Notes under the pieces: generated by a model
Told to the model about the DNA's origin: nothing
Seen by the model: only the letters and a program-made list of their open reading frames with translations
Databases searched by the model: none
Translations under genes and position numbers: made by a program
In this document: positions 1 through 5,530 of the stretch, piece after piece
Layout of the letters: each line of letters begins with the position of its first letter
Position numbering within the stretch: the first letter of the stretch is position 1
NCBI RefSeq assembly: GCF_024699075.1
Contig: NZ_JAILQF010000439.1
Location: 1 to 5,846, forward strand
DNA: 5,846 nucleotides
Reading direction: 5' to 3'
From: Butyrivibrio sp.
GTDB taxonomy: Bacteria > Bacillota_A > Clostridia > Lachnospirales > Lachnospiraceae

Positions 1-134
1 TTGTCCTTAACTCCAAAATATAGTACTCCATAGCCATTCTTATTGAGCATAGATGCCAATGAAGTTATTCCTTCCCGGAGCTCACCAGTTGTTTTCTTGA
101 ACTCTATCTTTTCTGTTTCTACTCCTATATTCAC
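1..134 (-). CDS. Schlafen AlbA_2-domain putative DNA/RNA-binding protein, N-terminal 44 codons (cut by window edge)
   Basis: Reading the minus strand from a GTG at 134-132 gives an N-terminus with the motifs KIEFKKTTGELREG (residues 9-22) and LNKNGYGVLYFGVKDN (29-44). The run IEFK, a helix, then LNKxGxGxLYFGVxD is the characteristic start of the Schlafen AlbA_2 domain (the COG2865-type proteins often annotated as putative DNA-binding or ATP-binding proteins). Family members are usually several hundred residues long, so most of the gene lies outside the window. The frame has no ATG; the GTG is chosen because GGGAG (149-145) sits 10 bases upstream, and an in-frame GTG at 140-138 is the alternative. 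An in-frame TGA lies farther upstream. The family is involved in defence and regulation in various contexts, but the specific role here cannot be told. The gene lies beside the repeat and decayed region at 135-880, which suggests an accessory locus. Confidence 0.8.
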   Translation of the reverse strand, partial: MNIGVETEKIEFKKTTGELREGITSLASMLNKNGYGVLYFGVKD

Positions 135-214
135 TGCCACTCGACTCCCAAACACACTATTATTAGCACTGCAACTGTTTTCAAATCATCTCAGCTACTT
201 CCCACTATCATGAA

Positions 215-487
215 TTATACTCTATTCATTGCTTTTTTGCTACTCTTTTTCGCTACTTTATTTGCTACTTTATTTGCCACTTTATTTGCTACTTTATTTG
301 CTACTTTATTCGCTACTTTATTCGCTACTTTATTTGCTTCTTTATTTGCCATTTTATCCGCTACTGAATTGTTTCTTCCTTTTTGGGCATCAAAAGTAGT
401 CAAAAAGTAGTCAGCACAGGCTATGCTCCTGTTAAACTCGCAAACGCTTAGCTTTTTACTCGTTATAAAATCACTGCTGACGCAGTT
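215..487 (-). other. Open frame through the repeat array, no credible start; possible coding remnant
   Basis: On the minus strand the frame is open for 90 codons, from just after a TAG (490-488) to a stop at 217-215. Before the array it reads through protein-like stretches such as KKLSVCEFNRSIACADYF and LTTFDAQKGRNNS, then V-A-N-K repeats, then a short basic tail. No ATG lies before the array; the only start candidates are a TTG at 403-401 without a ribosome binding site and an ATG at 352-350 inside the repeats. Tetrapeptide repeats of this kind do occur as linkers in some AlbA_2/COG2865 proteins, from general knowledge of the family. A fragment of such a gene is therefore possible, but the open frame could equally be a by-product of a 12-bp period. 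I do not call it a functional gene. Confidence 0.3.
252..359. repeat. 12-bp tandem repeat array (nine units)
   Basis: Nine head-to-tail units of 12 bp, consensus GCTACTTTATTT on the plus strand, start at 252, 264, 276, 288, 300, 312, 324, 336 and 348. They differ by single substitutions (for example GCCACTTTATTT at 276, GCTTCTTTATTT at 336), and degenerate units flank the array on both sides (239-251 and from 360). The period is a multiple of three and no unit contains a stop, so both strands stay open. The minus strand reads as a repeated V-A-N-K tetrapeptide and the plus strand as F-A-T-L. Arrays like this are prone to unit gain and loss. It lies about 120 bp upstream of the start of the AlbA_2 gene. 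Confidence 0.9.
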
Positions 488-490
488 CTA

Positions 491-519
491 CGGGTACGGG
501 GTTTATAACCCCGCACCCG
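491..519. other. GC-rich hairpin
   Basis: An imperfect inverted repeat: CGGGT (491-495) pairs with ACCCG (515-519), A496 faces C514, and CGGGG (497-501) pairs with CCCCG (509-513) around a TTTATAA loop. It is strikingly GC-rich for its surroundings. It sits two bases from a second strong hairpin (522-564). No gene that would need a terminator ends here on either strand. The pair therefore looks like a structured RNA or DNA element, for example the end of a mobile element, rather than an ordinary terminator. Confidence 0.7.
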
Positions 520-521
520 AA

Positions 522-564
522 ATCAAGATATTCCCACCACCTAAAGGTGATGGGTTATCTTGAT
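522..564. other. Long imperfect hairpin (17 paired bases)
   Basis: ATCAAGATA (522-530) pairs with TATCTTGAT (556-564). CCCA (533-536) pairs with TGGG (551-554), and CACC (538-541) with GGTG (546-549) around a TAAA loop. The only interruptions are a TT/T internal loop and one C/A mismatch. On the plus strand it is followed by CATTTTATATATTTTA, so a terminator role is conceivable, but no plus-strand gene precedes it. See the neighbouring hairpin at 491-519. Confidence 0.75.
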
Positions 565-566
565 CA

Positions 567-709
567 TTTTATATATTTTAATCCAAGGTAATCCATACAT
601 GTTTTAAATCGATCTTGGCAAATTTTTTTAATTCCTTTAACTAATTAAAATTGTAAACAATATATTTTTCATTGTCGATAAATATATTAACTATAAGGAT
701 GTGGTGCCT
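567..709. other. AT-rich intergenic stretch without a gene
   Basis: This stretch is strongly AT-rich, with a run of seven Ts near 626-632, and has stops in all useful frames. The only thing of note is the sigma-28-like promoter motif at 654-681. Confidence 0.5.
654..681 (+). promoter_or_regulatory. Possible sigma-28 (flagellar) promoter
   Basis: TAAA at 654-657 and GTCGATAA at 674-681 are separated by 16 bases. The Gram-positive sigma-D/sigma-28 consensus is roughly TAAA, about 15 bases, then GCCGATAT, so the -10 element matches 6 of 8 positions. On its own this would be weak in such AT-rich DNA. It gains weight because the next recognisable coding sequence on the same strand is a flagellin remnant, and flagellin is the classical sigma-28 target. 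Confidence 0.4.
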
Positions 710-877
710 ATGGTGAGGGAGATAGATATGGTAAGAATCTGTATCAGCAGGTTGATTCTCAACCTTGCTCAAGCGGGCCAGTCAATGCTCGCTCAGGCGA
801 ACCAGACAAATCAGGGGTGTCCTATCACTTCTTCAATAGATCCTCGGCTATTGTCATCACCCACTAAAGATGTATGA
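710..877 (+). pseudogene. Flagellin C-terminal remnant with a frameshift
   Basis: From an ATG at 710 a 55-codon frame runs to a TGA at 875-877. Codons at 764-817 read LAQAGQSMLAQANQTNQG, which matches the conserved C-terminal D0 helix of bacterial flagellin (family pattern ILAQAGQSMLAQANQ..QGVLSLL). After the QG the frame is wrong: there are four Gs at 814-817. With one G fewer, the next frame reads GVLSLLQ and stops at TAG 837-839, exactly the normal flagellin ending. So this is a flagellin 3' end with a one-base insertion. The N-terminal and central parts of flagellin are missing, and the 17 codons before 761 do not look like flagellin. AAGGA at 695-699 could act as a ribosome binding site for the ATG, but a functional small protein is unlikely. 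The remnant is richer in G+C than its surroundings. Its presence implies that the lineage has or had flagella. Confidence 0.85.
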
Positions 878-878
878 T
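851..878 (+). promoter_or_regulatory. Putative sigma-A-type promoter of the EamA gene
   Basis: TTGTCA (851-856) and TATGAT (873-878) with a 16-base spacer resemble housekeeping -35 and -10 boxes. They lie about 58 bases before the start codon of the transporter gene and within the tail of the decayed flagellin ORF. The assignment is by motif only. Confidence 0.4.
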
Positions 879-935
879 AATAATATGTAAAAAGAACCTG
901 AAATAAAATATTTCACTAAAAAAGAGGTGTATATT

Positions 936-1349
936 ATGTGGTTACTATTTGCTATTCTTTCATCAGTTTTCGCTGCTCTTACTTCAATTCTTGCCAAGAT
1001 CGGTATAGAAGGTGTTAACTCCAATCTTGCAACAGCTATACGTACAGCGGTAGTTCTTATTATGTCATGGGCCATGGTATTTATTACCAATACCCAAAAA
1101 GGGATAGGAGATATCACGCAGAAAAGCTGGATCTTCCTCGTTCTTTCAGGACTTGCTACAGGAGCATCATGGCTGTGCTATTACAAGGCTCTCCAGATAG
1201 GAGAAGCGTCAAAGGTAGTTCCTATCGATAAACTAAGCGTAGTAATAACCCTTATACTTGCATTCATCTTCCTCCATGAGCAGTTCACTATAAAGTCTGT
1301 TATCGGATGTATACTTATCGGTATTGGTACACTCTTTATGGTACTTTAA
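936..1349 (+). CDS. Single-domain EamA (drug/metabolite transporter superfamily) membrane protein
   Basis: A 137-residue, very hydrophobic protein with about five membrane segments (roughly residues 2-20, 31-50, 64-84, 99-113 and 119-137). This is one EamA unit, half the length of the usual ten-helix DMT transporters. Hallmarks include the early run AALTSILAKIGIEGV, the ASWLCYYKALQIG stretch after helix 3, and VVPIDKLSVV followed by a short HEQ loop. Small EamA proteins of about 140 residues (COG2510-like) are common in Firmicutes and are expected to work as dimers in the cytoplasmic membrane. The substrate cannot be deduced. The ATG at 936 is preferred over an in-frame GTG at 927 because AGAGG (923-927) then lies 8 bases upstream; a GTG start would overlap that site. 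The gene stands alone and is followed by a hairpin at its stop codon. Confidence 0.88.
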   Translation: MWLLFAILSSVFAALTSILAKIGIEGVNSNLATAIRTAVVLIMSWAMVFITNTQKGIGDITQKSWIFLVLSGLATGASWLCYYKALQIGEASKVVPIDKLSVVITLILAFIFLHEQFTIKSVIGCILIGIGTLFMVL

Positions 1350-1387
1350 AGAACATGCATGATTAAAACTCATGTCTTTATTTCTTA
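1347..1387 (+). terminator. Probable terminator of the EamA gene
   Basis: TAAAGA (1347-1352) pairs with TCTTTA (1375-1380), and CATG (1354-1357) with CATG (1371-1374), with A1353 bulged and a 13-base loop. A T-rich tail, TTTCTT, follows. The stem begins in the stop codon. It is weak because it is AT-rich, so the larger hairpin at 1407-1486 may be the main stop. Confidence 0.45.
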
Positions 1388-1406
1388 ATGTTATCAAAGT
1401 AACTTC

Positions 1407-1490
1407 AAAAGGCGATAAACCATTCATCTGTTCACTTTTTGCTAAAAGAGGCTCAAAGTTAATAGATGACTGATTTATCGCCTTTTATAT
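1407..1490. terminator. Long inverted repeat between convergent genes, likely bidirectional terminator
   Basis: AAAAGGCGATAAA (1407-1419) is perfectly repeated in inverted orientation as TTTATCGCCTTTT (1474-1486), a 13-bp stem. Pairing can continue inside: TCATCTGTT (1424-1432) with AATAGATGA (1461-1469, one G-U) and ACTTT (1434-1438) with AAAGT (1455-1459). Both arms are flanked by runs of four Ts on the exit side. It lies between the 3' ends of the EamA gene (plus) and the phoR-type gene (minus), the expected place for a shared terminator. The loop is unusually long for a simple terminator, so a small structured RNA or MITE-like insertion is an alternative. Confidence 0.6.
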
Positions 1491-1542
1491 TTATAGGATT
1501 ATTAAGTAGTTACTTCCTCATACATTATCATTTATATGACCA

Positions 1543-2868
1543 TCAGAATATGACAGATATAGTAGTTCCTACTCCGGGAGCACTATCAAGTTCAATCTTA
1601 GCATCATGAATCTCAACAATATGCTTTACAATTGCAAGACCAAGGCCTGTACCACCTGTAGCTTTTGATCTGCTCTTATCTACTCGGTAAAATCTTTCAA
1701 ATACTCTCTGCTGCTCTGAAGCAGGAATTCCTATTCCATTATCCTTAACTGTAAGGATAACACTACCATTTTTATTTAACACAGAAATCATAACTTTACC
1801 ATCCGCATTATTGTATCTGATAGCATTCTGTGCAAGATTCTCAACAAGTTCCTTTAACATGTCACGATTTCCGCATACTTGACAGGAACTGCCTTCAAGC
1901 GAAATGTTAATACTTCTTTGTCTTGCATTTTCACTGAGTTCTTCCATACACTCATTTACAACTTCATATAAATCAACATCTTCAAAAGAAGGTTCATGAC
2001 CTTTCCTATCCAGATCAGATAATCTTATTATGTCATTTATAAGTGCAAGCAGCCTGTCTGCATTTTTTCTTATTTCCTGATAAAAGTGATTTTGTTGCTC
2101 TTCTGTGACCATACCGCTTTCCAAAAGTTCAGCATACCCTGAAATTGCTGTAAGTGGAGTCTTAAGCTCATGAGATACATTTGCTGTAAAATCCTGTCTT
2201 GCTTTTGCAGCAGCCAGAATATCTGTATGCTGACTTCTAAGCATCTCTGCAAGAGGATCAAGCTCTTTATAAGGAGATTCGTAATCTGCATTCTCCAGAT
2301 TTGCAGCCATTGTTTCTATAGGAAGCAAAAGAAGTCTTGTAAGCATATGTGAAATAGCAATGCATATAGCAATTATAAGAAGTATTATAAGAGCAATTAT
2401 AGGTGCTGCAGACATAAACAGTGACAGAAGACTTTGAGCATTTGTAGCTACTCTTAGTACTGTTCCATTATCAAGAAGAACAGCATAATAGAATGTATTC
2501 TCATTCATCGTATCTGACCTTCTGACAGTCTCTCCTTCACCATTTTTAAAGGCTTCTATTATCTCCGGTCTGTCATTATGATTAGAAAGAAGCTTGGCTG
2601 ATGCATCGTTATCATACAAAACCGTTCCATCTGAATCGATCCAGGTCACACGAAGTTCATCTATATCCGTCGAAAGATCTATTTCATCTGTATTAATATC
2701 AACAGACTCAAAATAATGAGTATCCTTAAGAAGCTTTGCGCTAATAGAAAGTTCAGTTCTAACCTGCTGCTGAAACAGATTGTAATATATAATTGTAATC
2801 CCTATGACTGTAGAAATAACCGCAAGAATTGCGATACCTACAAGTCTTACATTTATCTTACTTTTCAT
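1543..2868 (-). CDS. phoR: PhoR-type membrane sensor histidine kinase
   Basis: A 441-residue two-component sensor. It has a membrane segment at residues 8-30, an extracytoplasmic sensor region of about 120 residues (31-152), a second membrane segment at 153-175, and a short linker in the HAMP position. The HisKA dimerisation domain carries FTANVSHELKTPLTAISGYAE, with H233 as the phospho-acceptor and the E234/T237 pair typical of bifunctional kinase/phosphatases. The ATPase domain follows: N box ENLAQNAIRY (343-352), G1 box DNGIGIP (376-382), F box FERFYRVDKSRS (390-401), and G2 box GGTGLGLAI (405-413). All catalytic motifs are intact. The start overlaps the regulator's stop by four bases (ATGA, 2868-2865), implying translational coupling. 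Position behind a phosphate transporter and regulator, near phoU, supports phosphate sensing. Signal identity is inferred from context; other kinases share these domains. Confidence 0.9.
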   Translation of the reverse strand: MKSKINVRLVGIAILAVISTVIGITIIYYNLFQQQVRTELSISAKLLKDTHYFESVDINTDEIDLSTDIDELRVTWIDSDGTVLYDNDASAKLLSNHNDRPEIIEAFKNGEGETVRRSDTMNENTFYYAVLLDNGTVLRVATNAQSLLSLFMSAAPIIALIILLIIAICIAISHMLTRLLLLPIETMAANLENADYESPYKELDPLAEMLRSQHTDILAAAKARQDFTANVSHELKTPLTAISGYAELLESGMVTEEQQNHFYQEIRKNADRLLALINDIIRLSDLDRKGHEPSFEDVDLYEVVNECMEELSENARQRSINISLEGSSCQVCGNRDMLKELVENLAQNAIRYNNADGKVMISVLNKNGSVILTVKDNGIGIPASEQQRVFERFYRVDKSRSKATGGTGLGLAIVKHIVEIHDAKIELDSAPGVGTTISVIF

Positions 2869-3533
2869 TCGATCACATATCCTACGTTTCTCACAGTTTT
2901 AATTCTGGAGCCATAGTCTCCAAGCTTTTTACGAAGGGTTTTTACATGCATATCAATAGTTCTTGATTCACCCTCATAATCAGTTCCCCAAACCTGATCC
3001 ATGATAGTGTCCCTGTTAAGTACAATACCTTGATTTCTTACAAATAGGGATAAAAGCTCGTATTCCTTATATGTAAGTTCTACAAGATTTCCATCTATTG
3101 AAACCTCATGCTTATCATTATTTATAACAAGGCTATCAAGCGTCAGTTCTTTGACATTCTCTGCAAGAGTCCTTCTAAGAAGAGCCTTAACCCTTGAAAT
3201 CAGCTCCATTACAGAGAATGGCTTTTTAATATAATCATCTGCTCCATCTTCTATTCCTTTTACCAGATCAAGATCTGTTGTCTTAGCTGTTACCATGATA
3301 ACAGGAAGCTTTTTGGTATTGGAATTTCTTCTGAGCCTTTTTACAATTTCATTTCCATTTTCATCAGGAAGCATCACATCCACAAGACACAGATCAGGAA
3401 TAACTTCATCTATCTTTTTATAAAAATCTCCTGCACAGTTAAATCCCAAAACCTTATGTCCTGCATTCATAAGTGCAAACTCTTCTATCTCCCTTATGCT
3501 ATCATCATCTTCGACTATATAAATAAGTGCCAT
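2865..3533 (-). CDS. phoP: OmpR-family phosphate response regulator (PhoP/PhoB type)
   Basis: A 222-residue transcription factor of standard length for the OmpR/PhoB family. The receiver domain (about 1-120) has the acidic cluster E8-D9-D10, phospho-acceptor D52 in LVDVMLPDENG, T82, Y101 and K104 in the KKPF motif. All of these are expected for a phosphorylatable regulator. The C-terminal winged helix (about 128-222) includes ELTYKEYELLSLF, the recognition-helix region SRTIDMHVKTLRKKLG, and the closing RIKTVRNVGYVIE. GGGAG sits upstream of the ATG at good spacing. The gene starts 17 bases after the transporter's stop and overlaps the kinase gene, so the three form one operon. Phosphorylated by the adjacent PhoR-like kinase, it would bind paired direct repeats such as those at 5369-5407. 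In Gram-negative nomenclature the equivalent is PhoB. Confidence 0.9.
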   Translation of the reverse strand: MALIYIVEDDDSIREIEEFALMNAGHKVLGFNCAGDFYKKIDEVIPDLCLVDVMLPDENGNEIVKRLRRNSNTKKLPVIMVTAKTTDLDLVKGIEDGADDYIKKPFSVMELISRVKALLRRTLAENVKELTLDSLVINNDKHEVSIDGNLVELTYKEYELLSLFVRNQGIVLNRDTIMDQVWGTDYEGESRTIDMHVKTLRKKLGDYGSRIKTVRNVGYVIE

Positions 3534-3550
3534 CTAATTCTCCCAATGCT

Positions 3551-5314
3551 TTACTTTTTAAGAGGATACATCTGTAATAAATTATGGTATTCACTGTCAA
3601 AAGATGCTCTCTCATCCTGTGAAAAGTTCTTAAAATACTCATGAGTACTATAATCATTGTCATATATTGTGATCATCTCAACTGCTATATTAGAGCAATG
3701 ATCAGAAACTCTCTCAAGTCCTGTCAATATATCTTCAAGTATAAATCCAAGCTCTATAGAACACTTGCCTTTCCTAAGCCTTTTAATATGATTCTTTTTG
3801 ATCTTCTTGGATAAAGTGTCAATTACTTCCTCTAAAGGCTCTACATGAGTAGCCATTTCATCATTTCCCTGGCAGAAGCTACTTACGGTCAAACTGCATA
3901 TATCATTAACAGCCCTGCACAATGTGCTTATCTCTCTTTTAGCACTTTTGGTAAAAGAAAGATCCTTTTTATTGATCTTTTCTGCTGCCTTTACAATCTC
4001 CATGGCATGATCAGAAATTCTTTCAAAATCGCTAAGACTATGAAGGATTATAGACAAGCTCTGGCTATCTGTTGTAGAAAGATTTTTACCGGATAGTTTT
4101 ACAAGATATGATCCAAGTACATCTTCATATTTATCAGCAATTGATTCAATCTTTATTACTTCTTTGCATTTGTCCTCATTATACTCCTGCAATACTTCAA
4201 GAGCGAGTCCCATGGACTTTTGCACAAGCTCTGCCATTTCCCTTATCTTATCCCTGCAAAGCTCCATAGCAAATGCAGGGCTTTCAAGAAATCTTTCATC
4301 GATAGAAACAGCATATTCTTCTTTTTCTTCAGCTGCTCCGTCTCTAATGGTAATTTCTGCAAGCTTTACAAGCTTATCAGCAAACGGGAATAAAAGAAGT
4401 GTCGCACCTATATTAAAAAGACTGTGTATAACAGCAATTCCTGCAGCATTTGCAGATTCATTCAAAAATGCAAAATCAATAAATGGATTAATTGAATAGA
4501 ATACAACCATAAATATAATGGTTCCGATAAGATTGAAATACAGATGTACCATTGCAGCACGTCTTGCATTCTTATTTGCACCAATAGATGAAATAATACT
4601 TGTCACGCAGGTTCCAATATTCTGACCCATTATAATAGGCAGCGCCACGGAATAATGAACTGCACCTGTTACGCAAAGTGCCTGAAGTATACCAACTGAT
4701 GCCGATGAACTTTGAATGATCGCAGTAAGAATTGCACCTACTGCCATTCCAAGTAAAGGATTACTAAAAGCTGTCATCATATTTGTAAATGCAGCATTAT
4801 CAGCAAGCCCTGAAACGGCACTACTCATAGTCTCCATTCCAAACATAAGAATTGCAAAGCCTATTAGTATTCCGCCAATATCTTTTTTCTTTGATTCATT
4901 TTTTCCTGTCATTACAAGAATAATACCTATAGCAGCAAGAACAGGTGAAAAGGAAGATGGCTTGAGAAGTTTAAGCCAAATGTTACTACCTTCAATTCCT
5001 GTAAGCGATAACATCCAGGATGTGATCGTCGTACCAATGTTGGCACCCATAATAATGCCAACTGCCTGTGACAATTTCATTATCCCTGAATTTACAAATC
5101 CAACGACCATAACTGTCGTAGCAGATGATGACTGAATCACTGCAGTTACACCAGCTCCAAGAAGTACTGCAAATATCCTCTTTTTAGTAAGCTTTTCAAG
5201 AACCTTTTCAAGCTTTCCACCAGCCATCTTGGAAAGACTGTCTCCCATAAGACTCATTCCATAAAGAAATAAAGCAAGACCGCCTATCATATTTAGTACA
5301 CTAAAAATATCCAT
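3551..5314 (-). CDS. Na+/phosphate symporter-family protein with C-terminal PhoU-like domain
   Basis: A 587-residue protein of the NptA/YjbB type (COG1283). The membrane part (about 1-320) contains two inverted copies of the Na/Pi-cotransporter repeat. Each has the substrate-site signature: QSSSATT (61-67) with GANIGTT (90-96), and QSSSAS (201-206) with GQNIGTC (230-236). From about residue 345 to the end is a helical PhoU-like domain, with SLSDFERISDHAMEIVKAA and LERVSDHCSNIAVEMI as its two conserved helix motifs. Related proteins carry out Na-coupled phosphate transport; E. coli YjbB acts in export, so the direction here is open. An in-frame ATG at 5347 would add 11 residues but has no ribosome binding site. 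The ATG at 5314 has AAGGA about 10 bases upstream and begins directly at the conserved hydrophobic N-terminus. It is the first gene of the operon with the regulator and kinase. Confidence 0.92.
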   Translation of the reverse strand: MDIFSVLNMIGGLALFLYGMSLMGDSLSKMAGGKLEKVLEKLTKKRIFAVLLGAGVTAVIQSSSATTVMVVGFVNSGIMKLSQAVGIIMGANIGTTITSWMLSLTGIEGSNIWLKLLKPSSFSPVLAAIGIILVMTGKNESKKKDIGGILIGFAILMFGMETMSSAVSGLADNAAFTNMMTAFSNPLLGMAVGAILTAIIQSSSASVGILQALCVTGAVHYSVALPIIMGQNIGTCVTSIISSIGANKNARRAAMVHLYFNLIGTIIFMVVFYSINPFIDFAFLNESANAAGIAVIHSLFNIGATLLLFPFADKLVKLAEITIRDGAAEEKEEYAVSIDERFLESPAFAMELCRDKIREMAELVQKSMGLALEVLQEYNEDKCKEVIKIESIADKYEDVLGSYLVKLSGKNLSTTDSQSLSIILHSLSDFERISDHAMEIVKAAEKINKKDLSFTKSAKREISTLCRAVNDICSLTVSSFCQGNDEMATHVEPLEEVIDTLSKKIKKNHIKRLRKGKCSIELGFILEDILTGLERVSDHCSNIAVEMITIYDNDYSTHEYFKNFSQDERASFDSEYHNLLQMYPLKK

Positions 5315-5356
5315 ACATTTTCTTTCCTTTTTATTATTCTTATCCATTTATCAGAA

Positions 5357-5407
5357 TAAATAGCGAAAGTAAAATGTAGGTATATTCTTATGTAAAATCT
5401 ATGTAAA
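5357..5407 (-). promoter_or_regulatory. Putative PhoP-box promoter of the transporter-regulator-kinase operon
   Basis: Read on the minus strand, hexamers TTTACA (5407-5402), TTTACA (5396-5391), ATATAC (5385-5380) and TTTTAC (5374-5369) occur exactly 11 bases apart. The Gram-positive PhoP binding site is a set of TT(A/T/C)ACA-like direct repeats spaced about 11 bases. The first two units match it fully and the last two are degenerate. A -10-like TATTTA (5362-5357) lies 17 bases beyond the third unit, whose sequence is a poor -35. This arrangement is typical of activator-dependent Pho promoters. A separate TTGACA (5431-5426) lies upstream without a good -10. The implication is autoregulation of the operon by its own response regulator. 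Confidence 0.6.
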
Positions 5408-5478
5408 ATTACAGCCCATATTCTCTGTCAATAATTATTATCTCTAACCAGCATTAAAATATAATTACAACTAATATG

Positions 5479-5530
5479 AAAAAGCTTTAATCCTTCTGAC
5501 TAGTCTTAATTATCAGAAGGCAAAAGCTTT
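5479..5530 (-). terminator. Rho-independent terminator of phoU
   Basis: CCTTCTGA (5492-5499) pairs with TCAGAAGG (5513-5520) around a 13-base loop. The stem can be extended by AAAGCTTT at 5481-5488 and 5523-5530. On the minus strand the hairpin is followed by ATTAAAGC and TTTTT. The outer arm overlaps the phoU stop codon (5531-5529). It separates phoU from the downstream transporter operon, which has its own promoter. Confidence 0.75.

Noticed and set aside
252..359. CRISPR array
   Set aside because: The units are 12 bp and contiguous with no spacers, so this is a simple tandem repeat.
210..410. Plus-strand 66-residue hydrophobic frame with F-A-T-L repeats
   Set aside because: It is the plus-strand reading of the 12-bp array, has no ribosome binding site, and its hydrophobicity follows from T-rich repeat units.
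522..564. Ordinary terminator for a plus-strand gene
   Set aside because: No credible plus-strand gene ends before it within the window, so it is listed as a hairpin of unknown role.
1233..1489. Minus-strand open frame overlapping the EamA 3' end and the long inverted repeat, with protein-like start around 1427
   Set aside because: It is antisense to the conserved end of the transporter gene for about half its length, has no good ribosome binding site, and runs through the hairpin. No family was recognised.
4164..4499. Plus-strand 111-codon frame, and similar ones at 4716-5135 and 3845-4096
   Set aside because: They are reverse-strand shadows of the Na/phosphate transporter gene, whose motifs are unambiguous on the minus strand.
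5315..5347. Eleven-codon N-terminal extension of the transporter
   Set aside because: The upstream ATG lacks a ribosome binding site, would overlap the probable promoter -10/leader region, and adds only a lysine-rich stretch not expected before the conserved membrane start.
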